Notes: generated by a model not told the origin, from the sequence alone. A stretch of DNA of 64,000 nt from Isoetes taiwanensis (GCA_021234155.1 JAJEKV010000010.1:20063418-20127417), one strand, 5' to 3'. Positions 36,128 to 46,050 are shown, counted from the first letter of the stretch. Numbers and translations are program-made.

Positions 36128-36949
36128 ATGGCGAAGCGTAGTCAGCGCCGCCTTAACTTCACCGGTGTGGAACTTCTCCATGTCACATGGCTTGAACATT
36201 TCCCGCTTCCCGAGTCTGATCTCATACATCAGCACGCCTCACTTCAGGCAAGGATCCTTCCGCTCTTACCCTCATCAGACCAACATCTTCTTCTAGACAC
36301 CTTGCAGAATGCATCTCTTGCAGGCTCGTCGATTTCCTTCGGAGGTAAGCTTTTGTTCTAGATACTAAATTTGCTTTACTCTTCCATCTTGGAAGCAGGT
36401 ACCCCGCAATCACCTCCCTCCTCTTCCCCAAAATTCTATACTGATGTTGAAACACAGACCCTCGAGAGCGCATGCACTGCTGACGGGGTGCAAACAGAGG
36501 CTCAGAGGGATAACGGTGTGGAGATGACAGATAAAGATCAGGGTGGCATGCAAGCACATGATCATAGTGGCATGCCGGATAAGGACCATGGGAGCATGCA
36601 GGCAGCAGAATTCACTCAAACAGCAGTGGACAAAAGCTTGAATTTGCGCATCGTGGGCGTGCCAGAGGCAACTCCCGCCTTGGATGTAGAAGAGGCAGCC
36701 AACTTCTTCACAGATGTTATGCACATTCAGAGGCCCGCCATTGTTACAGCACGCAGGGTTGGGGCTCAAAGGCCAGACCGACCCCGCCATATCATCGTCC
36801 AGTTCAGTAGCCCACAGGACAGGTTGTATGTCCTTCAGCATGGAAGTCATTTAAAAGACACCCACTTCTCGGTTCAAGAAGATCTCTCTCCGCTCCAGCT
36901 GACCAGACGGCGACAGGAATTGTGTAGAGTGCGAGAGGCTCGGCTGTAG
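36128..36949 (+). pseudogene. LINE ORF1-like RNA-binding protein
   Basis: An open frame starts at MAKRSQRRLNF, runs to a single TAG at 36359, and continues in the same frame to 36949. The second half has an L1 ORF1-type layout: NLRIVGVPE (RRM start), a helix, RRVGAQRPDRPRHIIVQF (basic, RRM strand), and a C-terminal domain with FSVQEDLSPLQLTRRR and a long basic helix. The frame would go on after the stop as QKWAVYRGG, so the TAG is premature. The interval 36345-36398 begins GTAAGC and ends AAGCAG, removes the internal stop and is exactly 54 bp, but that is shorter than typical plant introns. Confidence 0.65.
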
Positions 36950-37170
36950 CAAAAGTGGGCAGTGTATCGGGGAGGTACAGCAATCATCCGAGATCAGTGG
37001 CCCCAGAACCCATGGCTTGGGTACACTTAGCTCATGTGCACGTGCTTAGCTACTTATTATCATTTTTGTTGTGTTTTTCTTACTTCACTTTTTTTGTTAC
37101 TGTCATCGGGCTCACGCCCCATCTTTTGTATTGGGTCCCATAACCCGATTGGGTTCTCGCGGACGTTAAT
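36950..37170 (+). mobile_element. 3' UTR and end of the ORF1-only LINE
   Basis: After ORF1 there is no endonuclease or RT. Instead a typical plant L1 3' tail appears within 220 bp, with 'cttttgtattgggtcccata' followed by 'acccgattgggtt'. The same tail motif occurs in a tiny insertion at 7727-7806. The element is therefore an ORF2-less half-LINE or an internally deleted copy. Confidence 0.6.
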
Positions 37171-37262
37171 TTTTTTTTTTTTTTCGGAGGCAAGATATTT
37201 ATATTTTATTGATAAAGAAATGGTACAAGACCTTATTACACGCCTCATAATAGGCTAGATAG
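37171..37262 (-). mobile_element. LINE-type 3' tail on the minus strand
   Basis: A T-run at 37171-37185 is a poly(A) tail on the minus strand. It is preceded on that strand by 'tttatcaataaaatataaat', which resembles a polyadenylation region. The upstream extent is not clear. Confidence 0.5.
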
Positions 37263-38585
37263 GAAGTATTTGAACCACACCCAAGAAGAGGGGTGAATAA
37301 GATGCTTAAACTTAGTACTTGAGCAAGGGTAGCTCTACTTCTTCTCTGTTATTCCTCATACTAACGGAGGCCCATCCCTTTTCCTCCAAGATGAGTACTC
37401 TGGCACAAACCTACACCTCTTCTAAAGAAAAACAGATACTAAGGGAACAGCCCCTGGATCTTTCCACCTGTTTGAGACATCTCATTCCTCCCTCAAAAAG
37501 GGTGTCAAATTGAGATGCCAAGAAGAGATTCTATCACATATAAAGTTTCTATCAGATCAAAGAAAGGAAAGAGAGCTCAATACTTCCTTAAGCTGCTACC
37601 ACTTGAAGCTCGTCCCCTTGAAGATGCAATGAAGCTGCTACCACTTGAAGCTCGTCCCCTTGAAGATGCAAAGTGCCTGGAAGGGCCAGGAGAGCCAGCT
37701 TCATCCCGCGCGTTAACTAGGCTCTGTAATCCACAACATAGCGGTACTATAAGAGGTGCTCCGTCTTCCCACTATGAAGGACATCTCCCAAGCCTGCCCC
37801 AACGGGGTGGTCTGCCATCCCCTCCCTACACATCCCAAGCACCAGCATAGGCCACAACTTCCAATGCTCCTTCCAGCTGCAAAACAGACCTGGTCTCCCG
37901 CCCAAGGTCTACTTATTTGCTATCTTTCCCTGTTTAATCTTTTCCTGTCAAAGATTCAGCCAGAAGCAGAGGAGCAGAGCAGACGGCTATACTCTGTTGC
38001 CTCGCCTCTGTTGTCCAAATCCGAAATAGACAGGGGAGGGGATGGACGAAAGTGCACCAGACCCAGCTTGCCATCGCAGCAGCAGCGGATTTTCCGCCAC
38101 TCTTCCAGCTTCGATGCATCCCAGTATGAGCTGCAGACATCGGGCGGCCGCCAAGCCGCCCTAACCGGAAACCCTAGACATCTCTGAGCAGAAATTTGAC
38201 GTTAAAATTTCTATCTATCTATCTATCTATTGGCTCTAGTAATTTAAAATATGCATACCATTTGCTCACCTATCAATATTCTGAAACTAGTGGCTAAAAA
38301 AAGTAGTGGTTTCCATACTCAAATACACTAGTTTGCATCCATTTTTTGTCCTCTGCGAGCATTATAGTCCTGTTTGCAAATTCCTGCACATTTTCTACTA
38401 AACTGGTGGTCTAACAAAATATGGTCTTGCTCTTTGGCAGCGAAATCCAGTTTTAACAAAGCCACTTTTTGTCTCCAAAAGTTGTTCTAAATGTCACATA
38501 AAATTTCTAGATGAAAATCTATTTTACTACATAAGGGGTTTCAAATGTCTATTCCAAAGAAGCAAAGGTTGAATGCATTTGCAAG
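37263..38585. other. No recognised gene; contains tandem repeats
   Basis: Contains a plus-strand frame 37515-37850 with an in-frame 42-bp duplication, an overlapping frame 37756-38187, and a (TCTA)n microsatellite at about 38208-38230. None shows a known domain. Some of it could be body sequence of the minus-strand LINE ending at 37171. Confidence 0.4.
37588..37671 (+). repeat. 42-bp tandem duplication
   Basis: Two almost perfect copies of a 42-bp unit beginning 'aagctgctaccacttgaag'. The unit is a multiple of three and encodes LLPLEARPLEDAM twice in the plus frame. Confidence 0.9.
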
Positions 38586-38895
38586 GTTTTTTTTTTTTTT
38601 TTTGAAGAACTGTGTCATCAATATATTAAAAGAATGGTAATGTCACAAAGCAAGTGAGGAGAAAGGAGAACTGCCCCAAAGAGACAGCGAGACCTCGACA
38701 CTCCACAACAAACTCACAGAAAACCTGCAACTCTACTGCTGTACAAACTGACCATCACCATCTACAACACCTAAGAAGTTCCGCCAAATGGCAAACTTCC
38801 GCTCTACTAATCCCGGGAACACCAGAAAGCTTTGAAAATAGCTTGTACCTGAGTCGAGGAATCAGAGAGGCTGCAGGCTGCTGAATCCCCTGAAA
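38586..38895 (-). mobile_element. 5'-truncated LINE 3' end
   Basis: A T-run of 18 at 38587-38604 is a poly(A) tail on the minus strand. The body extends to about 38895. The 7-mer aaggttt occurs at the tail edge (38583-38589) and again just beyond 38895, a possible target-site duplication. No coding sequence is retained. Confidence 0.6.
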
Positions 38896-38950
38896 GGTTT
38901 GTTTTTCTCATGCCTTTCATACTTTTTTCAAGTGAAAAAGATTACGAATA

Positions 38951-39116
38951 TATTGTGAAACAAGAATTGGAATTGCCGGTATAAAGGAAGCAACTAATTC
39001 TTTGTTCATTGTCCAGCAGAATACAAATAGACGAGTTCCTTGAAGTTATGGACAACTATTAAATAATTAAGTAAAACCTCATCTACTACCAGTCATCTTT
39101 TTGTCATATTCCAACA
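38951..39116 (-). repeat. 3' LTR of the gene-carrying element
   Basis: 166 bp, starting TGTTGGAATATG on the minus strand and ending near ACAATA. It shares a long block with the other LTR, including 'ttccttgaagtta' and 'cattgtccagcagaa'. It is about 17 bp shorter than the 5' LTR because of a few indels. Confidence 0.85.
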
Positions 39117-39780
39117 CTCCCCCCTCAAGAAGATGACTACTAGCCTCAAGAAAATAACTACTACAAGAAGCTGGAACATAAAACTAAAGTTTCTACATCT
39201 GCCCACCGAATTTTGGAGAGTTTCTATGAAAGAACTTTGTGAGGCACTCCCCCTCAGCCAATTCGAAATGAACTCCACTTCTATATATGCCTACATGAAT
39301 GTCGAACAGGTTCTTTGAGAAGGCATAATGCACCAAGCTTAATTTATACCAATTCTCCCCCTGCATCATGAAAGAACTCAAAGACTCCCCCTCAGCCAAT
39401 TCAAATTGAACTTCCCTTGCATGATGAAGCAGAAAAGGTCTGTCATGCAGCCACCATGAGCATGAAGAAAAAAAACTGTGGCTCATCCCCTTGCTTCATG
39501 AAGGAGAATTTCTATTTATCATGAGTTTTCCAATGCGCATGCCAATTCTTAAGTGGTTTCAACCAAATTGCTTCAATGTGCTGCTCCAATATGTGTTGCT
39601 CCATTTGTTGGTTAACATACTTTCAACTGTAAAGATTGCCATCACGGTTAACATACAATATTATTTTGGCTCAGCATTAAATTCATCTCTCCCAATCTTA
39701 AGCCCACGGCCAAGGATCGTCTTCTCCTCTACTTCATGATGCATGATACTGCTGTCTACTTGGCTACTTGTTGTTTTGAC

Positions 39781-40449
39781 TTAGCATATAATACTCATGT
39801 TGCCATCTTCTCCCCCTTGCATCTTGAAGTATAACACAAACAACATCTTCTCCTGCTTGCTTTCTTCTGGACTGTAAAAGCCAGTTATATTATGTTTCCA
39901 ACGTCCTTTGCTACAATCATTATGAGCTCTGCAATGTGCCTCAATCTCTTTTGTTGCTTTCTTGACCTGCTGCCTACACTTCTTGGCAGCTTCATCTTTC
40001 TTAGCAATTTTTTCTTCTTCTATAAGCCTGCTTTTCTGCCTTCTTTGAACTAGACTAGTTCGAAACTCAATCAAGTATGTATTGGCCTCTGTCTCATCTT
40101 CCTTGCTTGAAAGTATTGCTCTTTGTCGGATCGTAAGTCCTATTTTCTCTCTAGTATTCTGTAAATCTTGCATGGTACCTTTTTGGGTCGCTTGCTCATC
40201 TTTTGAACTAACTTCATCATCATCTTAAGCTGTAATGAAATCTTCCTTTGAAGGGCTCTTATCAGTTTTGAAGAAACCTTGGTCATCAGACTTGTGCCTT
40301 TTCCTAGCTTTCTTCACTTCTTCAATGTCGTCATAGTCATCCCCATCAAGATCATCATCAAAGACTTGTCTCTTAATTACCCCAGAGCTTTTCTTGATAG
40401 CTTGCCCAGCAGAAACAGTTGGCACTGATGATGCAGAACTAGCCTTCAT
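39781..40449 (-). pseudogene. Captured INO80B/PAPA-1-like fragment
   Basis: Two minus-strand frames, 40449-40225 and 40173-39781, read together as part of a plant INO80 complex subunit B (PAPA-1 domain) protein. The N-terminal part is basic-acidic (KRQVFDDDLDGDDYDD, then KKARKRHKSDD). The second part has the diagnostic LTIRQRAILSSKE, then LIEF, then a charged helical run (EEEKIAKKDEAAKKCRQQVKK). In the family this protein belongs to a chromatin remodeller. A stop and frame change separate the halves. The C-terminal zinc-finger HIT part is not present. No intron interrupts the match, so it was probably taken from an mRNA. Confidence 0.6.
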
Positions 40450-40461
40450 CTCTACATTTGT

Positions 40462-40955
40462 TTATGATAATTCTAATGAAAGATTCAAAGGCTTTCGTGC
40501 CTTTTGGGCATCAAGGTTATGCTTTGACTTATCAGGCTCATGCTCATACTGCTCTACATATAGCCTTATGGTTGCACCAGAAGAACCAATACCAGAAAGA
40601 CAAAAAATAATCCATGAGCCATCACCAAAAACAAACTGAATTCCTTGCTTCGAGGCTACACTTCCATCCACTGGATCAACATATTCAAAATCATCTACAC
40701 AGTTAAGAGTATATGTACCATATTGATCACCAGGCTTAGATGTAGATATTAGATCGCGCAGGTGCTCAACCATAGCATTGACCTTTGATGAATACCTTTG
40801 ATGAATCACATTCCTCATAGTCATAGCGTGAGAAAAAATTCCACCCATATATGGCCCAATGTCTCTTGGCAATGTCTTCTATAGACATAAGCTTCTCCCG
40901 AGCTTTCCTTCCATGTTTTCTTTCAACAAGAATGGACAACCATGCCAGCACAGCC
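40462..40955 (-). pseudogene. Captured cytosolic phosphoglucomutase C-terminal fragment
   Basis: The minus-strand frames match the C-terminal domain of plant phosphoglucomutase, which interconverts glucose-1-phosphate and glucose-6-phosphate. Landmarks in order: [83 protein letters not shown], then [13 protein letters not shown] 13-bp tandem duplication at 40781-40806 inserts extra residues after SSKV and shifts the frame. The phosphate-binding motif has W and C replacing conserved arginines (family GSRIIFRLSGTGS). The catalytic N-terminal domains are missing. No introns are visible over about 490 bp, consistent with capture from cDNA. Confidence 0.9.
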
Positions 40956-41110
40956 CAGATACCATCATTTCATGGATATGATCAGAACTTGTTCCAAAAC
41001 TTTCATCACTGCAGATAGAGAAACTGCCAGCATCCATGAGATTGCCAAAGAAGTTCAGAAATTCTGCACGAGCACTTTCGGCAGAAAAATCCTCAATCTT
41101 CTTACATGCT

Positions 41111-41839
41111 TCAATATTTACTATGTCCTGGACCTCCAGTACTCAATTCTTTTTCTTCCTCAAAAATTATTGGCTCATGTATTCCATGCTCAATCTTTGG
41201 AACATCAATTTCATTGTCATTCAAATCTCCCTGAAGAATGAGTCCATGGCTTCTTCTAGCAGTTAGTTGGTCTACAGAGACATTCTTTTTACCAATATGC
41301 CCGTTTTGCAAGCATTTTTCTCCTTTCTCTGGACTTCTTTCCATTTCTTCTTGATTAAAATCTTCAATTGAATCTCTAACATGCCGGTTTTGCAAGCCTT
41401 TCCTCCTTTCTCTTGACTTCTTTCCATTTCTTCTTGATTGAAAAATCTCTTGCATTAACAAGTGTCCCAAATTTGCTATCTTGTCTAGAACTTCTTTGTT
41501 GCAAACCAACCTTGTTGCTAGAAAGCTCTTCATCAGGATCTAAGAAATCTCTCCTATTATTCCAACCTACAACAGGTCTAGCCTTCTCCACTGCATTGCT
41601 TTTTCTATCAACAATCTCTACAAAGCTTTTCTCCTTCAAGGGTGGATTATTTTACACAGAACCCCTGCTTTCCCTTCTCTTAAAAACTTTCTGAAATCTA
41701 GGTTCAGCATTGGCCTCTACTTTTCTTTCAAGAGGAAAAACATTATCAAATTCATCACTAACCTTAGAATGAGGACGCCAGTCCTTCACATTAATTTGAT
41801 TTCTACCAAATCCTCTTCTTTCATTTGGTGAAGTAATCC
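41111..41839 (-). pseudogene. Captured unknown charged protein fragment
   Basis: A minus-strand frame continues from above the MITE (around 42182) through 41839-41376 with one stop near 41650, and an overlapping second frame covers 41533-41111. The protein is strongly charged and shows a repeated phrase (LQNRHV... and LQNGHI...) about 37 residues apart. I do not recognise the source gene. Its continuity across the MITE insertion shows that the frame existed before the MITE arrived. Confidence 0.5.
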
Positions 41840-41847
41840 TCTTTGCA

Positions 41848-42094
41848 CAAGGGGGATTCACTCATGTATAAGAGGGATATGCCATCTGCGTGCATGGGGT
41901 GGCAAAAAACCCCCCTGTATACGGATCTTTAAAAAGCAAATTTTGACCCCTTTCGAATAAAAATTGCCTAGGATAGTGCAAAAAATACCAGAAAAAGGAC
42001 CCCCTGCCGACCATATATGTACGAAAACGGGTCCAAAAAACCCCCTTCCGTGCATGCAGATGGGTTATACGCCCAAAACTGTGAACCCCCCTTG
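41848..42094. mobile_element. hAT-like MITE, 247 bp
   Basis: Terminal inverted repeats CAAGGGGGATTCAC and CAAGGGGGGTTCAC (14 bp, one mismatch) are flanked by a perfect 8-bp target-site duplication, TCTTTGCA, at 41840-41847 and 42095-42102. An 8-bp duplication with CA(A)GGG termini is the hAT signature. The inner part is also imperfectly palindromic ('ccatctgcgtgcatgg' against 'ccgtgcatgcagatgg'). It encodes nothing. Element plus duplicated site is 255 bp, a multiple of three. Confidence 0.9.
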
Positions 42095-42135
42095 TCTTTG
42101 CACTACTTGCATTACCAGAATTGCTTTCAATGCTC

Positions 42136-43099
42136 CTATTCAGTGTTCCCATTAGAAGTTTCAGCATCCATGTCTTTGCCACGGTTCAAAGAATATCTTG
42201 CTAGAATCAACTCCGTGCACCAAACTCTCTTGTCAAGTGCCAGACGCTCATTCACATAATGGTGAAATGCGAACAATTGGGTTATAGCAACAAGAATTCC
42301 AACATATCGCCACACAGCTCCATGGAGTCCAGGTATGTCTTTGATCAGGACTGCTACTGTAGAAAGATCGCACTGAATATATGACAAGACAACAAACGTG
42401 CCTGCATAGATGCCACAGATTAGGACAACTAAGCAGAGCAGCTCAATGGCTTTTCGCTTACAGTCTCCCTTGAAGAATTCTATGCCAATGCACCGAACTT
42501 TCTTCAAAATTTTCCAGGACAAGCCTACATCTTGGCCTTCCTCCATAGCCCTAGCTCCACATTCTACACAGTTTGGAGCCGAATTCATGCATGGTGAAAA
42601 AAAGCTTTGGATCAGAATGAGGCCTACGAGTACCCTCCAATCTTGCCCTCCTTGCAGCTTCAGACCTTGGCTTCCAGATTTGCTTTGCAAAATCCATTAA
42701 CATTCGTTGGGGTTCCCTTGTTAGGGCCATCATTGATATCTTTTCTTTAAGATCTTTTGATCTCACATCATTCCATAGATCATATAGATCCATGTTGGTC
42801 TCGTTCACTGGCATTGCACACTTGCAAGCTCGCGATCTACTGCCAAAATCCATCAGCAACCTCTGTAGTTCGTTTGCTACTACCAGGTTCATTACTACAT
42901 CTTGGTTGGTTTCCACAGCCTGCCTTGCTACAAGCATCTTGAACCACCATGCCATATCCTCAGTGTCTCCTCGTGAGCACTCAATGCTCCACAGCATGCA
43001 CCTGATAATGACATATCTCATCTTTGGCCATATGACCTCTCTTTTTAGCATCATAACCAAGCTTCTAGCAGCCTCTTTGAAGCTTGATAAGCCCATCAC
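42136..43099 (-). pseudogene. Captured unknown fragment with hydrophobic segments
   Basis: Two overlapping minus-strand frames, 43099-42551 and 42690-42136. The second has two likely membrane segments (LLCLVVLICGIYAGTFVVL, then YVGILVAITQLFAF). The first has a repeated phrase, LQRLLMDFG and PQRMLMDFA, about 50 residues apart. The frames probably represent one captured region with a frameshift between. No family is recognised. Confidence 0.45.
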
Positions 43100-43308
43100 A
43101 CGTCAGATACTGTTAATGACACTGAATCTTTTCACCTCTTTTGCTCAGTGTAGCACATCCATGCCCATGTAGCATAAGAGACTCAGCAAGACGAGCGAGA
43201 AATCCATTCTCGACACGTTTCACGTTCCCATATTGGATTTGTCATGAATCTACTGTCCCCTTGTTCTTCCAACACACAAAAACTCTTAGGCCTATTCCCT
43301 GGAATCAA

Positions 43309-43323
43309 CATGCTTTGATACCA
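43309..43323 (-). other. Primer-binding site of the gene-carrying element
   Basis: On the minus strand TGGTATCAAAGCATG immediately follows the 5' LTR. The first 12 bases match the usual plant primer site TGGTATCAGAGC with one change. Confidence 0.85.
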
Positions 43324-43506
43324 TATTGGGAAACGATAATTGGGAAGCACCAGTATCAAGGAAGCAACTAATTCTTTGTTCATTGTCCAGCAGAATACAA
43401 ATAGACGAGTTCCTTGAAGTTAGAGACGACTACTAAATGATTACAGTAAAATCACATCTACTTTTAACAACTATACTATCAGCCATCTTTTTGCTATATT
43501 CCAACG
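43324..43506 (-). repeat. 5' LTR of the gene-carrying element
   Basis: 183 bp. On the minus strand it starts CGTTGGAATAT (first base pair changed from TG) and ends CCCAATA directly before the primer-binding site. Confidence 0.85.
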
Positions 43507-44471
43507 AAATATGCTAACTGAGTTCTTAAATTTATTTTTGTCCTTGAACGAAGGTATTGAAATTCAATCTATTGAGGGCTACACTTTTCGGACATATTCT
43601 TTGGAGCGGCGAAGACTCTCAAATTGTATCACCCATTTGAGATACTTTCCACAATCTAAACTCTTCTTTTCTAAGACTCTCAATTGTAACACCCATTTGA
43701 GATACTTTTCCCAATCTAAACTCTTATTTATTTTTATTTTTTTTTTGTGCTCTTCAATTGACATGGTAGAAAAGGTTGTCAAGTATCTAATTTACACAGG
43801 ATTCTAAATATGATAGAAAAGGTTGGACAATGTGTGAATGTAAATTTAATGGGATTTAAGATTTAACTTAATTAAACCAAAGTACTATAATATCCAGGGG
43901 GTCCTTGGCCCTCCAATACTAACTCGGCAATTCGGCCTAGAGGACCATTGGCCATGCCAATACTAAATCGGCCAATCGGCCTACAGGACCATTGGCGATT
44001 CCAGTATTCAGTATGCCAATACTAAATCGGGCATTTGGCGTACAGGACCATTGGCGATTCAGCGCCCTTTCTTGACGAATTGATGGGACAGAGTCTTCTC
44101 TTGAAGGCAGCGGCCTACAGACCATTGGCCATTCCAGTATTCAGTGTGCCCTTTCTTGACGAATTGATGGGACAGAGTCTTGTCTTAAAGCGGCAGTCTT
44201 TTTGAGTAAAAAACAGGGCACCGGGCAGTGTGGCGGGCATACAAAGAGACAAAGATCTGGCGGGCATACAAAGAGACAAAGATTGTAGGGGGATGTTGGA
44301 ATACATTCATACAATCTTAACTTTTGTCTAAATCCTACACATGGACGTCAATTGACTTAGCTCTTAGTTCCACTCCATCTTAGCTTTTGTCTAAATCCTA
44401 CACATGGACGTCAATTGACTTAGCTCTTAGTTCCACTCCATGAGTTCATTAGCAGAGAAGCTTCAATTAAG
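43507..44471. repeat. Upstream region built from several short tandem duplications
   Basis: At least four independent duplications: about 60 bp twice (43615-43728, 'cacccatttgagatactt'); 80-110-bp units containing 'aggaccattggc' (about 43900-44200); 28 bp twice (44233-44284, 'ggcgggcatacaaagagaca'); and about 65 bp twice (44317-44441, 'acatggacgtcaattgactt'). This is the 5' flank of the gene at 44472, so promoter sequence may be included; I see no definite TATA box. Confidence 0.75.
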
Positions 44472-45978
44472 ATGTCAGGAGGTGGAGGCGGTGGTGAGAT
44501 GTCATCAGGAGGTGGAGGCGGTGAGATGTCATCAGGAGGTGGAGGCGGTGGTGTGATGCATGCCTGCATTTCAGGGATGATTAGGGATTACAGAAAAAGT
44601 TCAATGGAGACTGTGTATGTTTTTCATCACAGCAAAGATATGGCTGCTATTTTTGGGGTAGGGGTTGACTCCAGCATAGTAACTGCATCAAAATCTCATA
44701 TAGAGATCTTCAAACTGCCAGCTTTAGTGTGGCAGCAGGCCTGGAATAAAGAGGGGGCACTAGAGTTTCATTATAAAGATTTGCTAGATGTTCTGACAGG
44801 CTCTAAAAAAGAAGTAAATTGCAAATGGCGGGTTTGTGGTGGCAATTTATCCTCTTCTACTAGTGGGCCAGCACCTATGTCGACCACCTCAGGTAGGTCC
44901 TCTTCTTCTGGTTCTACTGTATTTTTTAATGCAAATGAAGGCTTAGGTTTAGATGGAAGGGATGAGGGGAATGGAGAGGAGGAGGGCAATAATGAGAATG
45001 ACGAAGATATACAATTGCAAATGCCAAATGCCAATTGTTCCTTCCGGATATTGTGAAATCAGGATTTTTATAGCAAGTGATATTCCGTCTTTTCAGTCAT
45101 TTAAATGCTCTTTGGATGGCTTTACCATAGGTGCCAATATACTTTTTGTTTTTAGCCAAAAACAAGGTCAGCCTAGACCTTCTTATGTTATTAGTGGGCA
45201 AGCCACTTTCTCCACACAAGGGACTGTGAAAGAGGTTGGCCTTGAAAATGGCATTAAACAACAGGGCACTTTGCATGACCAATTGACCATTCAATATAAA
45301 CCAAATGGACATAATCAGGCCGGAGTGTATGATATTGAAGCTATATCAATTCGAGATGGAACGACAAGTTCACATGGAATAGAAGGGAGTCCAGAAGGCA
45401 CTGCAACTGCGGGCTTAAAGTTTATGGGAGCCCATGGGTTGCTTTCAGCTAAGGCAGCAGGGAAAATAACTAAAGGCCATACAAAAACATTAGAAGAATT
45501 GATCGGTCAAAATGTAGCCTATTATGGCGATTCTAGATTTGAAGTATATGCAAATCATCAACCAGCCAATGGGTTGGTTGAATATGGTGCAATGCATGTT
45601 CCGCCCCTTGGAACTTTGGCAAAGAAGCTGGTTTCGTTAGGGGCAAAGGATGAAGTTATAAGAATTTGGTTAGGAAGAGGGGTTACTATTGATTTCCGAG
45701 CTTGCTATGACCTTTTTGATGGAGGTGTTCTTCCTTACACTTTTGAAGCAAAAAGGCAACTTTTGCAGGTTGATATCTTGCCTCAAGAGAAATTCCATAC
45801 AGTGAAAAAGCTTTTGAAAAAGCTTGGAAGCAAGGAGACAATTCACATGGAGACACAGGTATACAAAGAAAATATATGGATAAATCATGACTTTGATTGG
45901 CAAATCTACAGTGGAAAGTACCTTTTCTTTCAAAAAGGGGGCGCAGGGGCTGCCATGGGCATTCTGACATTACATTAG
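44472..45978 (+). pseudogene. Unrecognised gene, about 499 codons, split by a 7-bp duplication
   Basis: Two plus-strand frames, 44472-45056 and from about 45030 to 45978, overlap at a perfect 7-bp tandem repeat (caaatgc at 45018-45024 and 45025-45031). Counting one copy makes a single frame of 1,500 bp. The N-terminus is three glycine-rich repeats (SSGGGGGEM). Next comes a folded-looking region (YVFHHSKDMAAIFGVGVD), a serine-rich then acidic linker, and a long C-terminal region with GAHGLLSAKAAGKI, LEELIGQNVAYYGDSRFEVY and WLGRGVTIDFRACYDLFDGG. No signal peptide or membrane segment is seen. A canonical intron starts right after the stop. I do not recognise the family. It may be a host gene, recently disabled or misread at one site. 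Confidence 0.55.
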
Positions 45979-46050
45979 GTAAGCTCACCATTTGAAAATT
46001 CTGCACTTATTGGTTAACAGGCTAGTTAACTAATGTTTTTGTTGGTGCAG
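45979..46050 (+). other. Probable 3'-UTR intron, 72 bp
   Basis: Immediately after the TAG the sequence is GTAAGCTCACC. It ends in a T-rich stretch and TTGGTGCAG followed by GT. Both sites are canonical and the length is possible for a plant intron. It supports transcription of the gene at 44472. Confidence 0.55.

Larger units (their letters stand above)
38951..43506 (-). mobile_element. Non-autonomous LTR retroelement carrying host gene fragments
   Basis: A 4.6-kb element on the minus strand bounded by matching LTRs (43324-43506 and 38951-39116). It has a primer-binding site complementary to initiator methionine tRNA (TGGTATCAAAGC, 43312-43323) and a polypurine tract (GAGGGGGGAG) abutting the 3' LTR. 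The flanking 5-mers are TATTT and TATTC on the minus strand, a near-match target-site duplication. There is no gag, protease, integrase or RT. Instead the interior contains intronless parts of phosphoglucomutase and an INO80B-like gene, plus frames that I cannot identify. It must have been mobilised by another element's enzymes. It is itself interrupted by a MITE at 41848-42094. Confidence 0.85.

Noticed and set aside
41862-42259. Open frames on both strands over the MITE region as genes
   Set aside because: They are created by the inserted MITE, whose ends and target duplication are clear.
38951-43506. Intact host locus for phosphoglucomutase
   Set aside because: Only the C-terminal part is present, without introns, inside LTRs, a primer-binding site and a polypurine tract. 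It is captured cargo.
44472-45978. Two overlapping genes instead of one
   Set aside because: The frame change coincides with a perfect 7-bp tandem repeat, and protein-like sequence passes smoothly from one frame to the other. One broken gene is simpler.
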